Shown here: one piece after another, positions 20,176 to 27,946 of the stretch
Layout of the letters: each line of letters opens with the position of its first letter
How positions within the stretch are numbered: position 1 is the first letter of the stretch
Origin: Brevundimonas sp.
GTDB taxonomy: Bacteria; Pseudomonadota; Alphaproteobacteria; Caulobacterales; Caulobacteraceae
DNA length: 27,946 nt
Assembly (NCBI GenBank): GCA_031119155.1
Contig: JAVHYH010000006.1
Location: 1-27,946 of the forward strand
Direction: 5' to 3'
Position numbers and translations under genes: made by a program
The notes under the pieces: generated by a model
Databases searched by the model: none
Told to the model about the DNA's origin: nothing
What the model saw: the letters and a program-made list of their open reading frames with translations, nothing else

Positions 20176-22458
20176 CTATTCCTCGCCTTCGGCGCCGTCT
20201 TCGTAGGCGGCGAAGGTCGCCGCGGTGATGATTTCGCTGACGGAGGCGCCCAGCGAGACGATCTGCACCGACTTCTCCAGACCGACCAGCAGCGGGCCGA
20301 TCACGGTCGCGCCGCCCAGCGACTGGACCAGACGGGTCGAGATGGCCGCCGAATGGATGGCCGGCATGACCAGCACATTGGCGTGGCCGCTCAGACGCAT
20401 GAACGGATAGGCGCCGCGCAGTTCCGGCTCCAGCGCCAGCTCCGGCGGCATCTCGCCCTCATACTCGAAGTCCACGCCCTTGGCGTCGAGGATGCGGATG
20501 GCCTCGCGGACCTTCTCGCCGCGCTCGCCGGGCGGGTTGCCGAAGGTCGAGTAGGACAGGAAGGCCACGCGCGGGGTCTTGCCCAGCTTGCGCACCGTCG
20601 CCGCCGCCTGGATGGCGATCTCGGCCAGTTCCTCGGCGTCCGGCAGCTCGTGGATCGAGGTGTCGGCGACGAACAGGGTGCGGCCCTTGGCCAGCAGCAC
20701 CGACAGGCCGATCATCCGCTCCTTCACGTCCAGGACGCGACGGACCTCCTTCAGCACCATGTTGAAGTTGCGGGTCACGCCGGTGACCATGGCGTCAGCC
20801 TGACCGCGCGCGATCATGGTGGCGCCGAAATAGTTGCGGTCCTGATTGATCATCCGCTGCACGTCGCGGCGCAGATAACCCCGGCGCTGCAGCTTGGCGT
20901 AGAGCCAGTCGGTGTATTCGACGTTCCGGTCCGAAACGCGGGCGTTGATGATCTCGATGCCCATGGCGTCGAAATTCAGACCGGCGTCGGCGGCGTTCTT
21001 GCGGATCAACTCCTCGCGACCCAGCAGGATGGGCGTGCCCAGTTCGGCCTGCTTGAAGCCCCAGGCGGCGCGGATGACCGACGGCTCCTCGCCCTCGGCG
21101 AAGACGATGCGCTTGTTCGGGGCGGCGCGCACCGCGCCCGAGATGTTCTGCATCAGGGCCGCCGACGGATCGAGGCGCTGGCGCAGGGAGGCGCGGTACT
21201 CGTCCATGTCGGCGATCGGCTGACGGGCCACGCCGGTGTCCATGGCGGCCTGGGCGACGAACGGCGGGATGAACCAGATCAGGCGCGGGTCGAACGGGGT
21301 CGGGATGATGTAGTCCCGGCCGAATTTCAGCTTGCGGCCCCGATAGGCGGCGGCGACTTCGTCCGGCACGTCCTCGCGGGCCAAGGCGGCCAAGGCCTGG
21401 GCGCAGGCGACCTTCATCTCGTGGTTCACGCGACGCGCGCGCACGTCCAGCGCGCCCCGAAACAGATAGGGGAAGGCCAGCACATTGTTGACCTGGTTGG
21501 CGTAGTCGGACCGGCCGGTGGCGATGATGGCGTCGGTGCGAACCGACAGCACGTCCTCGGGCAGGATTTCCGGATCCGGATTGGCCATGGCGAAGATGAT
21601 CGGATTGGCCGCCATGGTGGCGACCATCTCCTTGGTGATCGCGCCCTTGGCCGACAGGCCGATGACAACATCGGCGCCGACCATGGCTTCGGCCAGCGTA
21701 CGGTGCGGCGTGTCGGTGGCGTGGGCGGCCTTCCACTGGTCCATGCCGTGCTCGCGGCCCTTGAAGACCACGCCGTCGCGATCGACGATGACGGTGTTCT
21801 CGGCCTTGACGCCCGCCGCCTTCATCAGGGCGATCGAGGACAGGCCGGCGGCGCCGGCGCCCGACAGGACGACCTTCACATCCTCCAGACGCTTGCCGGC
21901 GACGTGGCAGGCGTTGATCAGGCCGGCGGTCGAGATGATGGCGGTGCCGTGCTGGTCATCGTGGAAGACCGGGATGTCCAGCAGGTCCTGCAGCTCGCTC
22001 TCGATCACGAAGCATTCCGGGGATTTGATGTCCTCCAGATTGATGCCGCCCCAGGTGTCGCCGATGTTCTTGACGACGGTGACGAACTCTTCCGGATCGG
22101 TGGTCTTCACCTCGACGTCGAAGCTGTCGACGTCGGCGAAGCGTTTGAACAGGACCGACTTGCCCTCCATCACCGGCTTGGACGCCATGTGACCGAGGTT
22201 GCCGAGGCCGAGGATGGCCGTGCCGTTCGAGATGACGGCGACCATGTTCCCCTTGGAGGTATAGTCGTAGGCCTTGTCCGCGTCCTCGGCGATGGCCAGC
22301 ACCGGAATGGCGACGCCGGGGGAATAGGCCAGCGACAGGTCGCGCTGGGTCGCCATCGGCTTGATCGGCGCCATCGAGATCTTGCCCGGGGCGGGAAGGC
22401 GGTGGAAGTCCAGCGCATCCTCGTCGGAGAAGGTCTGTTTGTCTGTCAGGTCGGGCAT
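20176..22458 (-). CDS. maeB: NADP-dependent malic enzyme MaeB with phosphotransacetylase-like domain
   Basis: Oxidative decarboxylation of malate to pyruvate with NADPH production. Residues 1-~430 are the malic enzyme part: the active-site region DLSLAYSPGVAIPVLAIAED, NMVAVISNGTAILGLGNLGH, VFHDDQHGTAIISTAGLINA, the NADP-binding VVLSGAGAAGLSSIALMKAA and IIFAMANPDPEILPEDV. Residues ~440-760 are a Pta/Ptb-like domain (NKRIVFAEGEEPSVIRAAWG; VMPAIHSAAISTRLVQSLGG) that in this family is regulatory and binds acetyl-CoA rather than catalysing. Length 760 is typical of the multidomain form. It has its own promoter upstream. It diverges from the TonB receptor. Confidence 0.97.
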   Translation of the reverse strand: MPDLTDKQTFSDEDALDFHRLPAPGKISMAPIKPMATQRDLSLAYSPGVAIPVLAIAEDADKAYDYTSKGNMVAVISNGTAILGLGNLGHMASKPVMEGKSVLFKRFADVDSFDVEVKTTDPEEFVTVVKNIGDTWGGINLEDIKSPECFVIESELQDLLDIPVFHDDQHGTAIISTAGLINACHVAGKRLEDVKVVLSGAGAAGLSSIALMKAAGVKAENTVIVDRDGVVFKGREHGMDQWKAAHATDTPHRTLAEAMVGADVVIGLSAKGAITKEMVATMAANPIIFAMANPDPEILPEDVLSVRTDAIIATGRSDYANQVNNVLAFPYLFRGALDVRARRVNHEMKVACAQALAALAREDVPDEVAAAYRGRKLKFGRDYIIPTPFDPRLIWFIPPFVAQAAMDTGVARQPIADMDEYRASLRQRLDPSAALMQNISGAVRAAPNKRIVFAEGEEPSVIRAAWGFKQAELGTPILLGREELIRKNAADAGLNFDAMGIEIINARVSDRNVEYTDWLYAKLQRRGYLRRDVQRMINQDRNYFGATMIARGQADAMVTGVTRNFNMVLKEVRRVLDVKERMIGLSVLLAKGRTLFVADTSIHELPDAEELAEIAIQAAATVRKLGKTPRVAFLSYSTFGNPPGERGEKVREAIRILDAKGVDFEYEGEMPPELALEPELRGAYPFMRLSGHANVLVMPAIHSAAISTRLVQSLGGATVIGPLLVGLEKSVQIVSLGASVSEIITAATFAAYEDGAEGEE

Positions 22459-22505
22459 GGCTTTCGGCGTTTCCGGTCGCGTGTTCGCAAGTCTTCAATG
22501 GCCCC

Positions 22506-22535
22506 GTTCCTAGTGCGCGGGGCGAGGCGGGACAA
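22506..22535 (-). promoter_or_regulatory. Candidate sigma-73-type promoter of maeB
   Basis: Minus strand TTGTCCC (22535-22529), 14 bp, then ACTAGGAAC (22514-22506). This is the same -10 core and spacing as the promoter at 6124-6153. It would give a ~40-base leader. Confidence 0.45.
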
Positions 22536-22714
22536 CCGCTGACGTCGGGGAAAGCTGAAACCCGTCACAGCGGGCTTTGCAGCGACGGCGCCGCCTGCAG
22601 TGTCCGGAAAATGTGACAGCACACGACAGATTTGCGCGCATTCCCGCCCACGGCCGCCGAAAGCACAGGCAAACCCTCACGGCAAAGGTTGTAAGCGCCG
22701 GGGCGCACTGATAG

Positions 22715-22729
22715 TGCGACCCGTTCTCA
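22715..22729 (+). promoter_or_regulatory. Fur-box-like site upstream of the siderophore receptor
   Basis: TGCGACC-C-GTTCTCA is a 7-1-7 imperfect inverted repeat close to the proteobacterial Fur pattern, with TGATAGT overlapping its left end (22709-22715). It lies 30 bp before the GTG start. A possible -35 TTGTAA (22689-22694) places it over the -10/start region. The rest of the divergent gap 22459-22759 holds the maeB promoter and nothing else I can name. Confidence 0.5.
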
Positions 22730-22759
22730 ATCTCAGCCCTTCCCCCAAGGCGACCCCCC

Positions 22760-24934
22760 GTGAAATTCCGCTCCCTTCTTCTGCTGTCCACCGCCGCCGG
22801 CCTGGCCCTGAGCGCCGCGCCCGCCCTCGCGCAGGACGCCCAGCCCACCGAACTGGGCGAAGTCATCGTCACCGGTTCGCAGGTCCGCCAGGCCCCGGCC
22901 TATGCGGGCGGCCAGGTCGCCACCGGCGGCCGCGTCGGCCTGTTCGGCTCGATGGACGTGATGGACACCCCCTTCTCCAGCACCGCCTACACGGAACAAC
23001 TGGTCCGCAACCAGCAGGCCATCAGCGTCGGCGACGTGCTGCAGAACGACCCGACCGTCCGCGTCTCCAAGGGCTTCGGCAACTTCCAGGAACTGTACGT
23101 CGTGCGCGGCTTCCCGGTGTATTCGGACGACATGACCTGGAACGGTCTTTACGGCGTTCTGCCGCGTCAGTTCGTGGCGGCCGAACTGGTTGAGCGGGTC
23201 GAGGTGTTCCGCGGCGCGTCGGCCTTCCTGAACGGCGCCGCACCCGGCGGCTCCGGCGTCGGCGGCGCCTTCAACCTGACGCCCAAGCGCGCGGGCGACA
23301 CTCCGCTGAACCGTCTGACCCTAGGCCTGGAGGGCGGCGAGGCCCTGTACGCCGCCGGCGACTTCTCGCGTCGCTTCGGCGAGAACAACGAATGGGGCGG
23401 CCGCCTGAACGTCGCCGCCCGCGACGGCGAAGGCGCCATCGACGGCCAGAACACCGAGCTTCAGGTCATCGGCCTGGGCCTCGACCACCGGGGCGACCGC
23501 GCCCGCTTCTCGGCCGACTTCGGCTGGCAGAACCACCGCATCACCGCGCCGCGCCCGGCCGTGACGCCTGGAACCGCCATCCCCGACGCCCCGTCGGCCG
23601 ACAGCAATTTCGCCCAGCCCTGGACCTATACGGACGAGGAGCAACTGTTCGGCGCGGTGCGCGGCGAGTTCGATCTGACTGACAGCATCACCGCCTGGGC
23701 GGCCATCGGCGGTCGCAGCGGCAAGGAAGAAAACGTCCTCGCCAACCCGAACGTCTCCCCGACCGGCGCCCTGACCGCCAGCCGCTTCGACAACGTCCGC
23801 GAGGACACCGTCTGGTCGGGCGACATCGGTGTGCGCGCCGACCTGACCACGGGTCCTGTCGAACACCGTCTGGTCGCCTCGGCCTCGCACGTCCAGCTCA
23901 AGTCACGGAACGCCTGGGCAGGAAACTTCGGCGTCGGCTTTGCAGGCTTCGCCGTCGGCACGCTGACCGATCCGGTGGCCATCACGCCGCCGCCGCTCGT
24001 CAGCACCTCCGGCGACTTCAACGATCCGGAGATCACCGAACGGTCGCGCACCGCCAGCGTGGCGCTGGCGGACATGATGTCCTTCCTCGACGGTCGTCTG
24101 CTGGCCACGGTCGGCGTGCGCTATCAGGAGATCAAGACCGCTTCGTACAGCTATGCCGACGGCTCCTTCGGCTCGGGCTACGCCAGTGACGCCGTCACCC
24201 CGGTCTTCGCCCTGGTCTACAAGCCCAGCGACCAGATCTCCCTGTACGCCAACTACGCCGAGGCCCTGCAGCCCGGAAAGATCGCGCCGGAAGTCATCAA
24301 CGGCGAGTTGGTCGACAACGGCGGCGAGGTGCTCGAGCCCTTCACCTCCGAGCAGATCGAGGCCGGCGTGAAGTATGACGCCGGTTCGTTCGGCGGTACG
24401 CTGAGCGTCTTCCGCACGACCCGTCCGAGCGAGTATTTCGACCCGAACACCAACGTCTACTCCGCCGGTTCGGAGCAGGAAAACCGGGGCGTTGAGCTGA
24501 CCGTCTACGGCGAGCCCGTGGAAGGCCTGCGCCTGATCGGCGGCGCGACCTGGCTCGAGGCCGAGATCACCCGCGCGGAGAACGACCTCAATGTCGGCAA
24601 CTCCGCCATCGGCGTGCCGGAGTTCCTGCTCAACGCCAACGTCGAGTGGGATGTCCCGGCCGTCACCGGCCTGACGCTGGAAGCTCGCGCCGTTCACACC
24701 GGCTCGCAGGCCGCCAGCGCCGATAACGCGCTGGAGCTGGACAGCTGGACCCGCTTCGATGCCGGCGTGCGCTACGACTTCGAGGCGGGCGACCGTCCGC
24801 TGACCGTCCGTGCGCGGGTCGAGAACATCGCCGATGAGGACCAGTGGGTCGCAACCGGCGGCTACCCGGGCTCGAACTACCTGACGCTGGGCGCCCCGCG
24901 CACCTTCCGCGTCTCGATCTCGACGGACTTCTGA
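22760..24934 (+). CDS. TonB-dependent siderophore-type outer-membrane receptor
   Basis: Outer-membrane gated porin for iron chelates, powered by TonB-ExbBD. It starts at GTG 22760 with a signal peptide (residues 1-24, cut after PALA). Then come a TonB-box-like segment (LGEVIVTGS, residues ~32-40), a plug domain (SVGDVLQNDPTVRVSKGFGN; ELYVVRGFPV; LVERVEVFRGASAFLNGAAP with GGSGVGGAFNLTPKR) and a 22-strand-type barrel ending in the terminal Phe motif FRVSISTDF. Length is 724 residues. The plug resembles ferric-siderophore receptors of the hydroxamate/catecholate type rather than cobalamin or sugar receptors; ligand is inference. A Fur-like site lies upstream. PepSY and small membrane genes follow immediately, indicating an iron-uptake operon. 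Confidence 0.93.
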   Translation: MKFRSLLLLSTAAGLALSAAPALAQDAQPTELGEVIVTGSQVRQAPAYAGGQVATGGRVGLFGSMDVMDTPFSSTAYTEQLVRNQQAISVGDVLQNDPTVRVSKGFGNFQELYVVRGFPVYSDDMTWNGLYGVLPRQFVAAELVERVEVFRGASAFLNGAAPGGSGVGGAFNLTPKRAGDTPLNRLTLGLEGGEALYAAGDFSRRFGENNEWGGRLNVAARDGEGAIDGQNTELQVIGLGLDHRGDRARFSADFGWQNHRITAPRPAVTPGTAIPDAPSADSNFAQPWTYTDEEQLFGAVRGEFDLTDSITAWAAIGGRSGKEENVLANPNVSPTGALTASRFDNVREDTVWSGDIGVRADLTTGPVEHRLVASASHVQLKSRNAWAGNFGVGFAGFAVGTLTDPVAITPPPLVSTSGDFNDPEITERSRTASVALADMMSFLDGRLLATVGVRYQEIKTASYSYADGSFGSGYASDAVTPVFALVYKPSDQISLYANYAEALQPGKIAPEVINGELVDNGGEVLEPFTSEQIEAGVKYDAGSFGGTLSVFRTTRPSEYFDPNTNVYSAGSEQENRGVELTVYGEPVEGLRLIGGATWLEAEITRAENDLNVGNSAIGVPEFLLNANVEWDVPAVTGLTLEARAVHTGSQAASADNALELDSWTRFDAGVRYDFEAGDRPLTVRARVENIADEDQWVATGGYPGSNYLTLGAPRTFRVSISTDF

Positions 24935-24939
24935 GCCGG

Positions 24940-26043
24940 ATGAAGCCGGGCACGATCCGGGCCTGGAGCTGGGTGCACAAATGGTCGAGCCTCGTCTCGA
25001 CCATTTTCCTGCTGATGCTTTGCATCACGGGCCTTCCGCTCGTCTTCACGCATGAGCTGGACCATCTCCTGCTCGGCCACGAGGAAGCCGCGCCCGTCGC
25101 CGCGGGTGCGGAGAAGCTGAACCTCGACCAGGTCCTGGACGTCGCCCTCGCCCGCAAGCCGGGCGAGGTTCCGGCCTTCATGAGCTTCGACGTCGAACGG
25201 CCGGTGGTGAACGTCACCAGCCTCGACCCGACCGGTCCGGCCGACAAATACAGCTTCCAGCCTATCGACCAGTTCACCGGCGAGGCCGCGCCGCTGGTCG
25301 CCGGTCACCCGGTGATGGAGTTCATTCTCCAGCTGCACACCGACATGTTCCTGGGGCTGGCGGGGATGCTGTTCCTCGGCGCCATGGGCCTGCTGCTGGT
25401 GGCGGCGCTGGTGTCGGGCGTGGTGCTCTACGCCCCCTTCATGCGCCGCCTGCCCTTCGGCACGGTGCGGGCGGGCAAGGCGGCGCGGACCCGCTGGCTC
25501 GACTATCACAACCTTCTGGGCGTGGTGACGGCGGCCTGGGTGCTGGTCGTCGGCGTCACCGGGGTGGTCAACACCCTGGCCGTGCCGATCATCGCCTACT
25601 GGAAGGATGACGCTCTCAAGGAGCTGACCCAAGCCTATGACGCCCCGGTCAGCCTGACCGGGCGAAGCTCGCTCAACGCGGCCGTCGAGCGGGCCAAGCA
25701 GGCCCTGCCCGGCATGACCCTGCAGTTCGTCGCCTTCCCCGGCTCGACCTATTCGACCGACAACCACTATGCCGTCTTCTTCCACGGCGACACGCCGCTG
25801 ACCGAGCATCTGACCACGCCCGCCCTGATCGACGCCCGCACCGGCGAGCTGGCGGCGGTGGCCCCCGCGCCCTGGTATGTGAAGACCCTGTCTCTGTCCC
25901 AGCCGCTGCATTTCGGCGACTACGGCGGCCTGCCGCTGAAGATGCTCTGGGCGCTGCTGGACCTCGCCACCATCATCATTCTGGGCAGCGGGCTGTACCT
26001 GTGGTGGGTCAAGCACCGGGCGGCGAAACGGGGCGCGAAATGA
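24940..26043 (+). CDS. PepSY-associated TM-helix protein (putative siderophore-iron reductase)
   Basis: Inner-membrane protein of the PepSY_TM family (367 residues), found next to siderophore receptors and thought to help release or reduce iron. The N-terminus RAWSWVHKWSSLVSTIFLLM, then LCITGLPLVFTHELDHLLLG, is the first membrane segment with conserved His. PepSY-like periplasmic parts and further helices follow (LAGMLFLGAMGLLLVAALVS; WLDYHNLLGVVTAAWVLVVG; ALLDLATIIILGSGLYLWWV). The start is ATG 24940, five bases after the receptor stop. The open frame from 24844 is antisense-free but overlaps the receptor and lacks family residues. It overlaps the next small gene by ATGA. Confidence 0.93.
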   Translation: MKPGTIRAWSWVHKWSSLVSTIFLLMLCITGLPLVFTHELDHLLLGHEEAAPVAAGAEKLNLDQVLDVALARKPGEVPAFMSFDVERPVVNVTSLDPTGPADKYSFQPIDQFTGEAAPLVAGHPVMEFILQLHTDMFLGLAGMLFLGAMGLLLVAALVSGVVLYAPFMRRLPFGTVRAGKAARTRWLDYHNLLGVVTAAWVLVVGVTGVVNTLAVPIIAYWKDDALKELTQAYDAPVSLTGRSSLNAAVERAKQALPGMTLQFVAFPGSTYSTDNHYAVFFHGDTPLTEHLTTPALIDARTGELAAVAPAPWYVKTLSLSQPLHFGDYGGLPLKMLWALLDLATIIILGSGLYLWWVKHRAAKRGAK

Positions 26044-26225
26044 AGACCGGCCCCTTCAGCCTGACGGCCATCTTCGCCGTCCCCGCCGTGGTGGCGATCC
26101 TGTCGCTGATCGGTCTGGTCGGCGCCCTGCTGGGCGACGGGGTCTGGGACTGGATCGGCTGGCTGGGTCTGGGCGCCTGCGTCGCGGTGACGGTCTGGGC
26201 CCTGATCGCCCGGCGGCATCGCTAG
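26040..26225 (+). CDS. 61-residue two-helix membrane protein of the iron-uptake operon
   Basis: Small inner-membrane protein with two hydrophobic helices (LTAIFAVPAVVAILSLIGLV with GALL, and WIGWLGLGACVAVTVWALIA) joined by a short loop GDGVWD, ending RRHR. The start ATG overlaps the PepSY stop (ATGA), so the two are translationally coupled. Similar small proteins follow PepSY genes in other alpha- and gammaproteobacterial siderophore loci, but I know no assigned function. A role as partner or stabiliser of the PepSY protein is inference. Its stop overlaps the dapF stop on the other strand by the shared CTAG. Confidence 0.85.
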   Translation: MKTGPFSLTAIFAVPAVVAILSLIGLVGALLGDGVWDWIGWLGLGACVAVTVWALIARRHR

Positions 26226-27055
26226 AGCGACAACAGCCCGGTCCGTTCGACCTCCACCGGGCCGGTCATGAAGACGTGGTCGCTGGCCTCGTCCCAGTCG
26301 ATCAACAGACGACCGCCGTCCACATCCACCGTGACGTGACGGCCGGTCACCCCGCGCCGCGCCGAGGCGACCAGAGCCGCGCAGGCGCCGGTGCCGCAGG
26401 CCTTGGTCAGGCCCGCGCCGCGCTCCCACACCCGCAGGCGGATATGGTCCGGCGACAGGGCGTGGACGAAGCCGACGTTGACGCCTTCGGGGAACATTGG
26501 ATGGTGCTCGACCAGCGAGCCCGAACCGCGCACGAAGCCGTCGTCCGGCGTCTCGCCGACGAAAAAGACCACATGCGGATTGCCCATCGAAACGGCGCCG
26601 GGCGTGTGCAGCAGGGGCGCGTCGATGGGGCCGACCTGCAGCTCGATGCCGCGCGTGTCCATCGCCTCGGCCAGCGGCACCTGCTCCCAGTCCAGACGCG
26701 GCGCGCCCATGTCCACCGTCACCTGACCACCCGCCGCGCGGGTCGCCACGGTCGGACCGCCTGCGGTGTCGATCACCACCCGATCCTTGCCGGTCGACTC
26801 CATCAACAACCAGCCGACGCAGCGCAGGGCGTTCCCGCAGTTCTCGACCATGGTTCCGTCGCTGTTCCAGACGCGCATGAAGGCGTCGGCGCTCTCGCTC
26901 GGCTCGATGGCGATCAACTGGTCGCAGCCCTCGCCCGTTTCGCGATCAGCGATGGCGCGCACCTGCTCCACCGTCGGCGCGAACGGGGCTTCGAGCGCAT
27001 TGACGACGACGAAGTCGTTGCCGGCGCCGTTCATCTTGAGGAAGGGACGGGTCAT
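26222..27055 (-). CDS. dapF: Diaminopimelate epimerase
   Basis: Cofactor-free epimerase converting LL- to meso-diaminopimelate for lysine and peptidoglycan. It shows the family start RPFLKMNGAGNDFVVVNAL, the first catalytic Cys in VENCGNALRCVGWLL, the middle block TPGAVSMGNPHVVFFV and the second catalytic Cys in KACGTGACAALVA. Length is 277 residues, near the E. coli 274. I prefer ATG 27055 because the conserved protein starts there; ATG 27067 would add four residues. It converges on the small membrane gene with stop codons sharing CTAG. Confidence 0.96.
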   Translation of the reverse strand: MTRPFLKMNGAGNDFVVVNALEAPFAPTVEQVRAIADRETGEGCDQLIAIEPSESADAFMRVWNSDGTMVENCGNALRCVGWLLMESTGKDRVVIDTAGGPTVATRAAGGQVTVDMGAPRLDWEQVPLAEAMDTRGIELQVGPIDAPLLHTPGAVSMGNPHVVFFVGETPDDGFVRGSGSLVEHHPMFPEGVNVGFVHALSPDHIRLRVWERGAGLTKACGTGACAALVASARRGVTGRHVTVDVDGGRLLIDWDEASDHVFMTGPVEVERTGLLSL

Positions 27056-27115
27056 TACGCTTCGCATATAGGGCCAAACTGGACCTGAGACGAGAGAACC
27101 GCGTTAAGCTGGGCC

Positions 27116-27271
27116 ATGACCACCGCTGAACCCGCCCGGAAGACCGTCGGAAAAGCCGCCCGGAAGGCGGACAAGGCCCCGCAATTCCCGGAACCGCCGG
27201 CGCGGGGCGAGGGACTGAGGCTGCGCGCCCGTCTGCGGTATCTCTACCACGGCACGTCGCCGCTGGCGGTG
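27116..27271 (+). CDS. 5' fragment of an ion-channel (voltage-gated K+ channel-like) gene, cut at a junction
   Basis: ATG 27116 opens a frame of about 52 sensible codons: a basic, Ala/Lys-rich start (KTVGKAARKADKAPQFPEPP) followed by LRLRARLRYLYHGTSPLAV. The latter is the typical lead-in to the first membrane helix of alphaproteobacterial ion-transporter proteins, in which a segment like RLRxLYxGxSPxAxRFRY precedes S1. After the Val near 27271 the frame turns into antisense argS and shows no membrane helix. So the gene is broken, not short. Identification rests on ~15 residues and is tentative. It diverges from dapF. Confidence 0.5.
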
Positions 27272-27946
27272 AACTCACGGTCATCGGACTTGACGGTCTT
27301 CTTCGCGAGGAAGTCGGCCGCGATGTCGGCGATGTAGTCGCCGTTGTAGAAGGCCTTGCTGGCCGGGTTGTCGGGATCGGTGGGCCAGCAGTCGTCGCCC
27401 GGCTTGAAGCCCTTGGCGCGCAGTTGGGTGCTGTTGGCGAGCGTCTGGATCTGGACGCCGGCGTCGTTGTAATAGAACTCGCGATAAACGTCGTTGCCCT
27501 GCGAGGCGCGCAGGTTGCAGATGGCGTCGCCGAGCGCGGCCTGGCGGCCATGGCCCACGTGCAGCGGGCCGGTCGGGTTGGCCGAGACGAACTCGACCAG
27601 CACGCGCTCGCCGCCGGCCGGCTGGCGGCCGTAGGCGGCGCCGGCGGCCAGCACCTCGCGCGCCGCCTGCTGGCGGGCCTCGGTCTTGAGACGGATGTTG
27701 AGGAAGCCCGGACCGGCGATCTCGACCGCTTCGACCCAGCGCGCGAAGGCCGGCGTGGCCTGCAGCGCGGCGGCCAGTTCTTCAGCCAGCTCGCGCGGCT
27801 TGCGTTGCAGGGGCTTGGCCAGCTGCATGGCGGCGGTGCTGGCGAAATCGCCATGCGCCGCCACCTTGGGCGACTCGAACGCGGCCTTGGCGCCGGCGCC
27901 GGGCGAGAGGGATTCGAGCGTGTTCGCGAGCGCCGCGAGCAGCTCC
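27244..27946 (-). CDS. argS: Internal fragment of arginyl-tRNA synthetase, betaproteobacterial-like
   Basis: Partial at both ends: open past 27946 on the N-terminal side, and stopped at 27246-27244 soon after the break. Visible parts are the Arg_tRNA_synt N-terminal domain (SPGAGAKAAFESPKVAAHGD; QLAKPLQRKPRELAEELAAA), the class I active-site region VLVEFVSANPTGPLHVGHGR (HVGH = HIGH motif) and EFYYNDAGVQIQTLANSTQL, then AFYNGDYIADIAADFLAKK. After SGDV the expected D-x-I-R-x-F-A continuation is missing and is replaced by PW-stop. The wording of the catalytic region closely follows Burkholderiales ArgS and not the alphaproteobacterial type. Family: high confidence. Origin: recognition from memory. 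Confidence 0.9.
   Translation of the reverse strand, partial: ELLAALANTLESLSPGAGAKAAFESPKVAAHGDFASTAAMQLAKPLQRKPRELAEELAAALQATPAFARWVEAVEIAGPGFLNIRLKTEARQQAAREVLAAGAAYGRQPAGGERVLVEFVSANPTGPLHVGHGRQAALGDAICNLRASQGNDVYREFYYNDAGVQIQTLANSTQLRAKGFKPGDDCWPTDPDNPASKAFYNGDYIADIAADFLAKKTVKSDDREFTASGDVPW
27253..27271. other. Junction segment joining native DNA to the argS fragment
   Basis: These at most 19 bases read sensibly in both genes: plus strand ..GTSPLAV for the channel, minus strand TASGDV for argS. Left of it only the channel frame makes sense; right of it only argS does. This is the pattern of a join through a short shared word. Confidence 0.7.

Noticed and set aside
20353..22542. 729-codon plus-strand open frame opposite maeB
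   Set aside because: Exact antisense of a clear malic enzyme; the product is His/Asp/Gly-rich with no domain. High-GC third-position bias gives such frames.
1..27946. CRISPR array, prophage, integrative element or defence system
   Set aside because: No regularly spaced short repeats, integrase, transposase, phage structural or restriction/toxin genes are visible in any frame.

Overview
The window is high-GC DNA from an alphaproteobacterium, most likely Caulobacterales and probably Brevundimonas or a close relative. This rests on gene content and order (rdgB-hemW; rsmI-yraN-SirB1-like-gshB-comM), Caulobacter-type promoters (TTGACG-like / GCTAN-like), an alphaproteobacterial LexA box and strong G/C third-position bias. 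It is inference, not a database match. I see no tRNA, rRNA, CRISPR array, prophage or transposase gene.

Layout. 1-3.6 kb: the 5' part of an EmrA-type efflux adaptor (minus) with an operator-like palindrome upstream, then a flavin amine oxidase overlapping nth, facing a MarR regulator. 3.8-7.2 kb: a soluble PAS chemoreceptor converging without a gap on an ATP-grasp ligase, which diverges from a PfkB/adenosine kinase; both starts of that divergent pair look leaderless. 7.4-9.1 kb: a minus-strand operon of DUF2975 membrane protein, small XRE regulator and Smr protein, followed upstream by a 38-residue membrane protein with an excellent ribosome binding site. 9.3-16.8 kb: housekeeping genes rdgB, hemW, rsmI, yraN, a SirB1/transglutaminase-like TPR protein, gshB and comM, interrupted by several intergenic inverted repeats and a small hypothetical gene placed between two 24-bp direct repeats just before rsmI. 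16.9-22.5 kb: a soluble hybrid histidine kinase, an AmpG-type muropeptide permease and the two-domain malic enzyme MaeB. 22.7-26.2 kb: an iron-acquisition module of TonB-dependent siderophore receptor, PepSY membrane protein and a 61-residue membrane protein behind a Fur-like site. Then dapF (minus) and the first codons of an ion channel gene.

The last ~690 bases do not fit the rest. They carry an internal piece of an argS that reads as betaproteobacterial (Burkholderiales-like), fused to the truncated channel gene through a segment of at most about 19 bp that makes sense in both genes. An assembly chimera is the simplest reading. The most interesting native signals are a ~105-bp interspersed inverted-repeat family (two copies, opposite orientation, with covarying stems), the duplicated translation-start region before rsmI with a 22-codon leader ORF, the 38-residue membrane protein, and the LexA and Fur sites.
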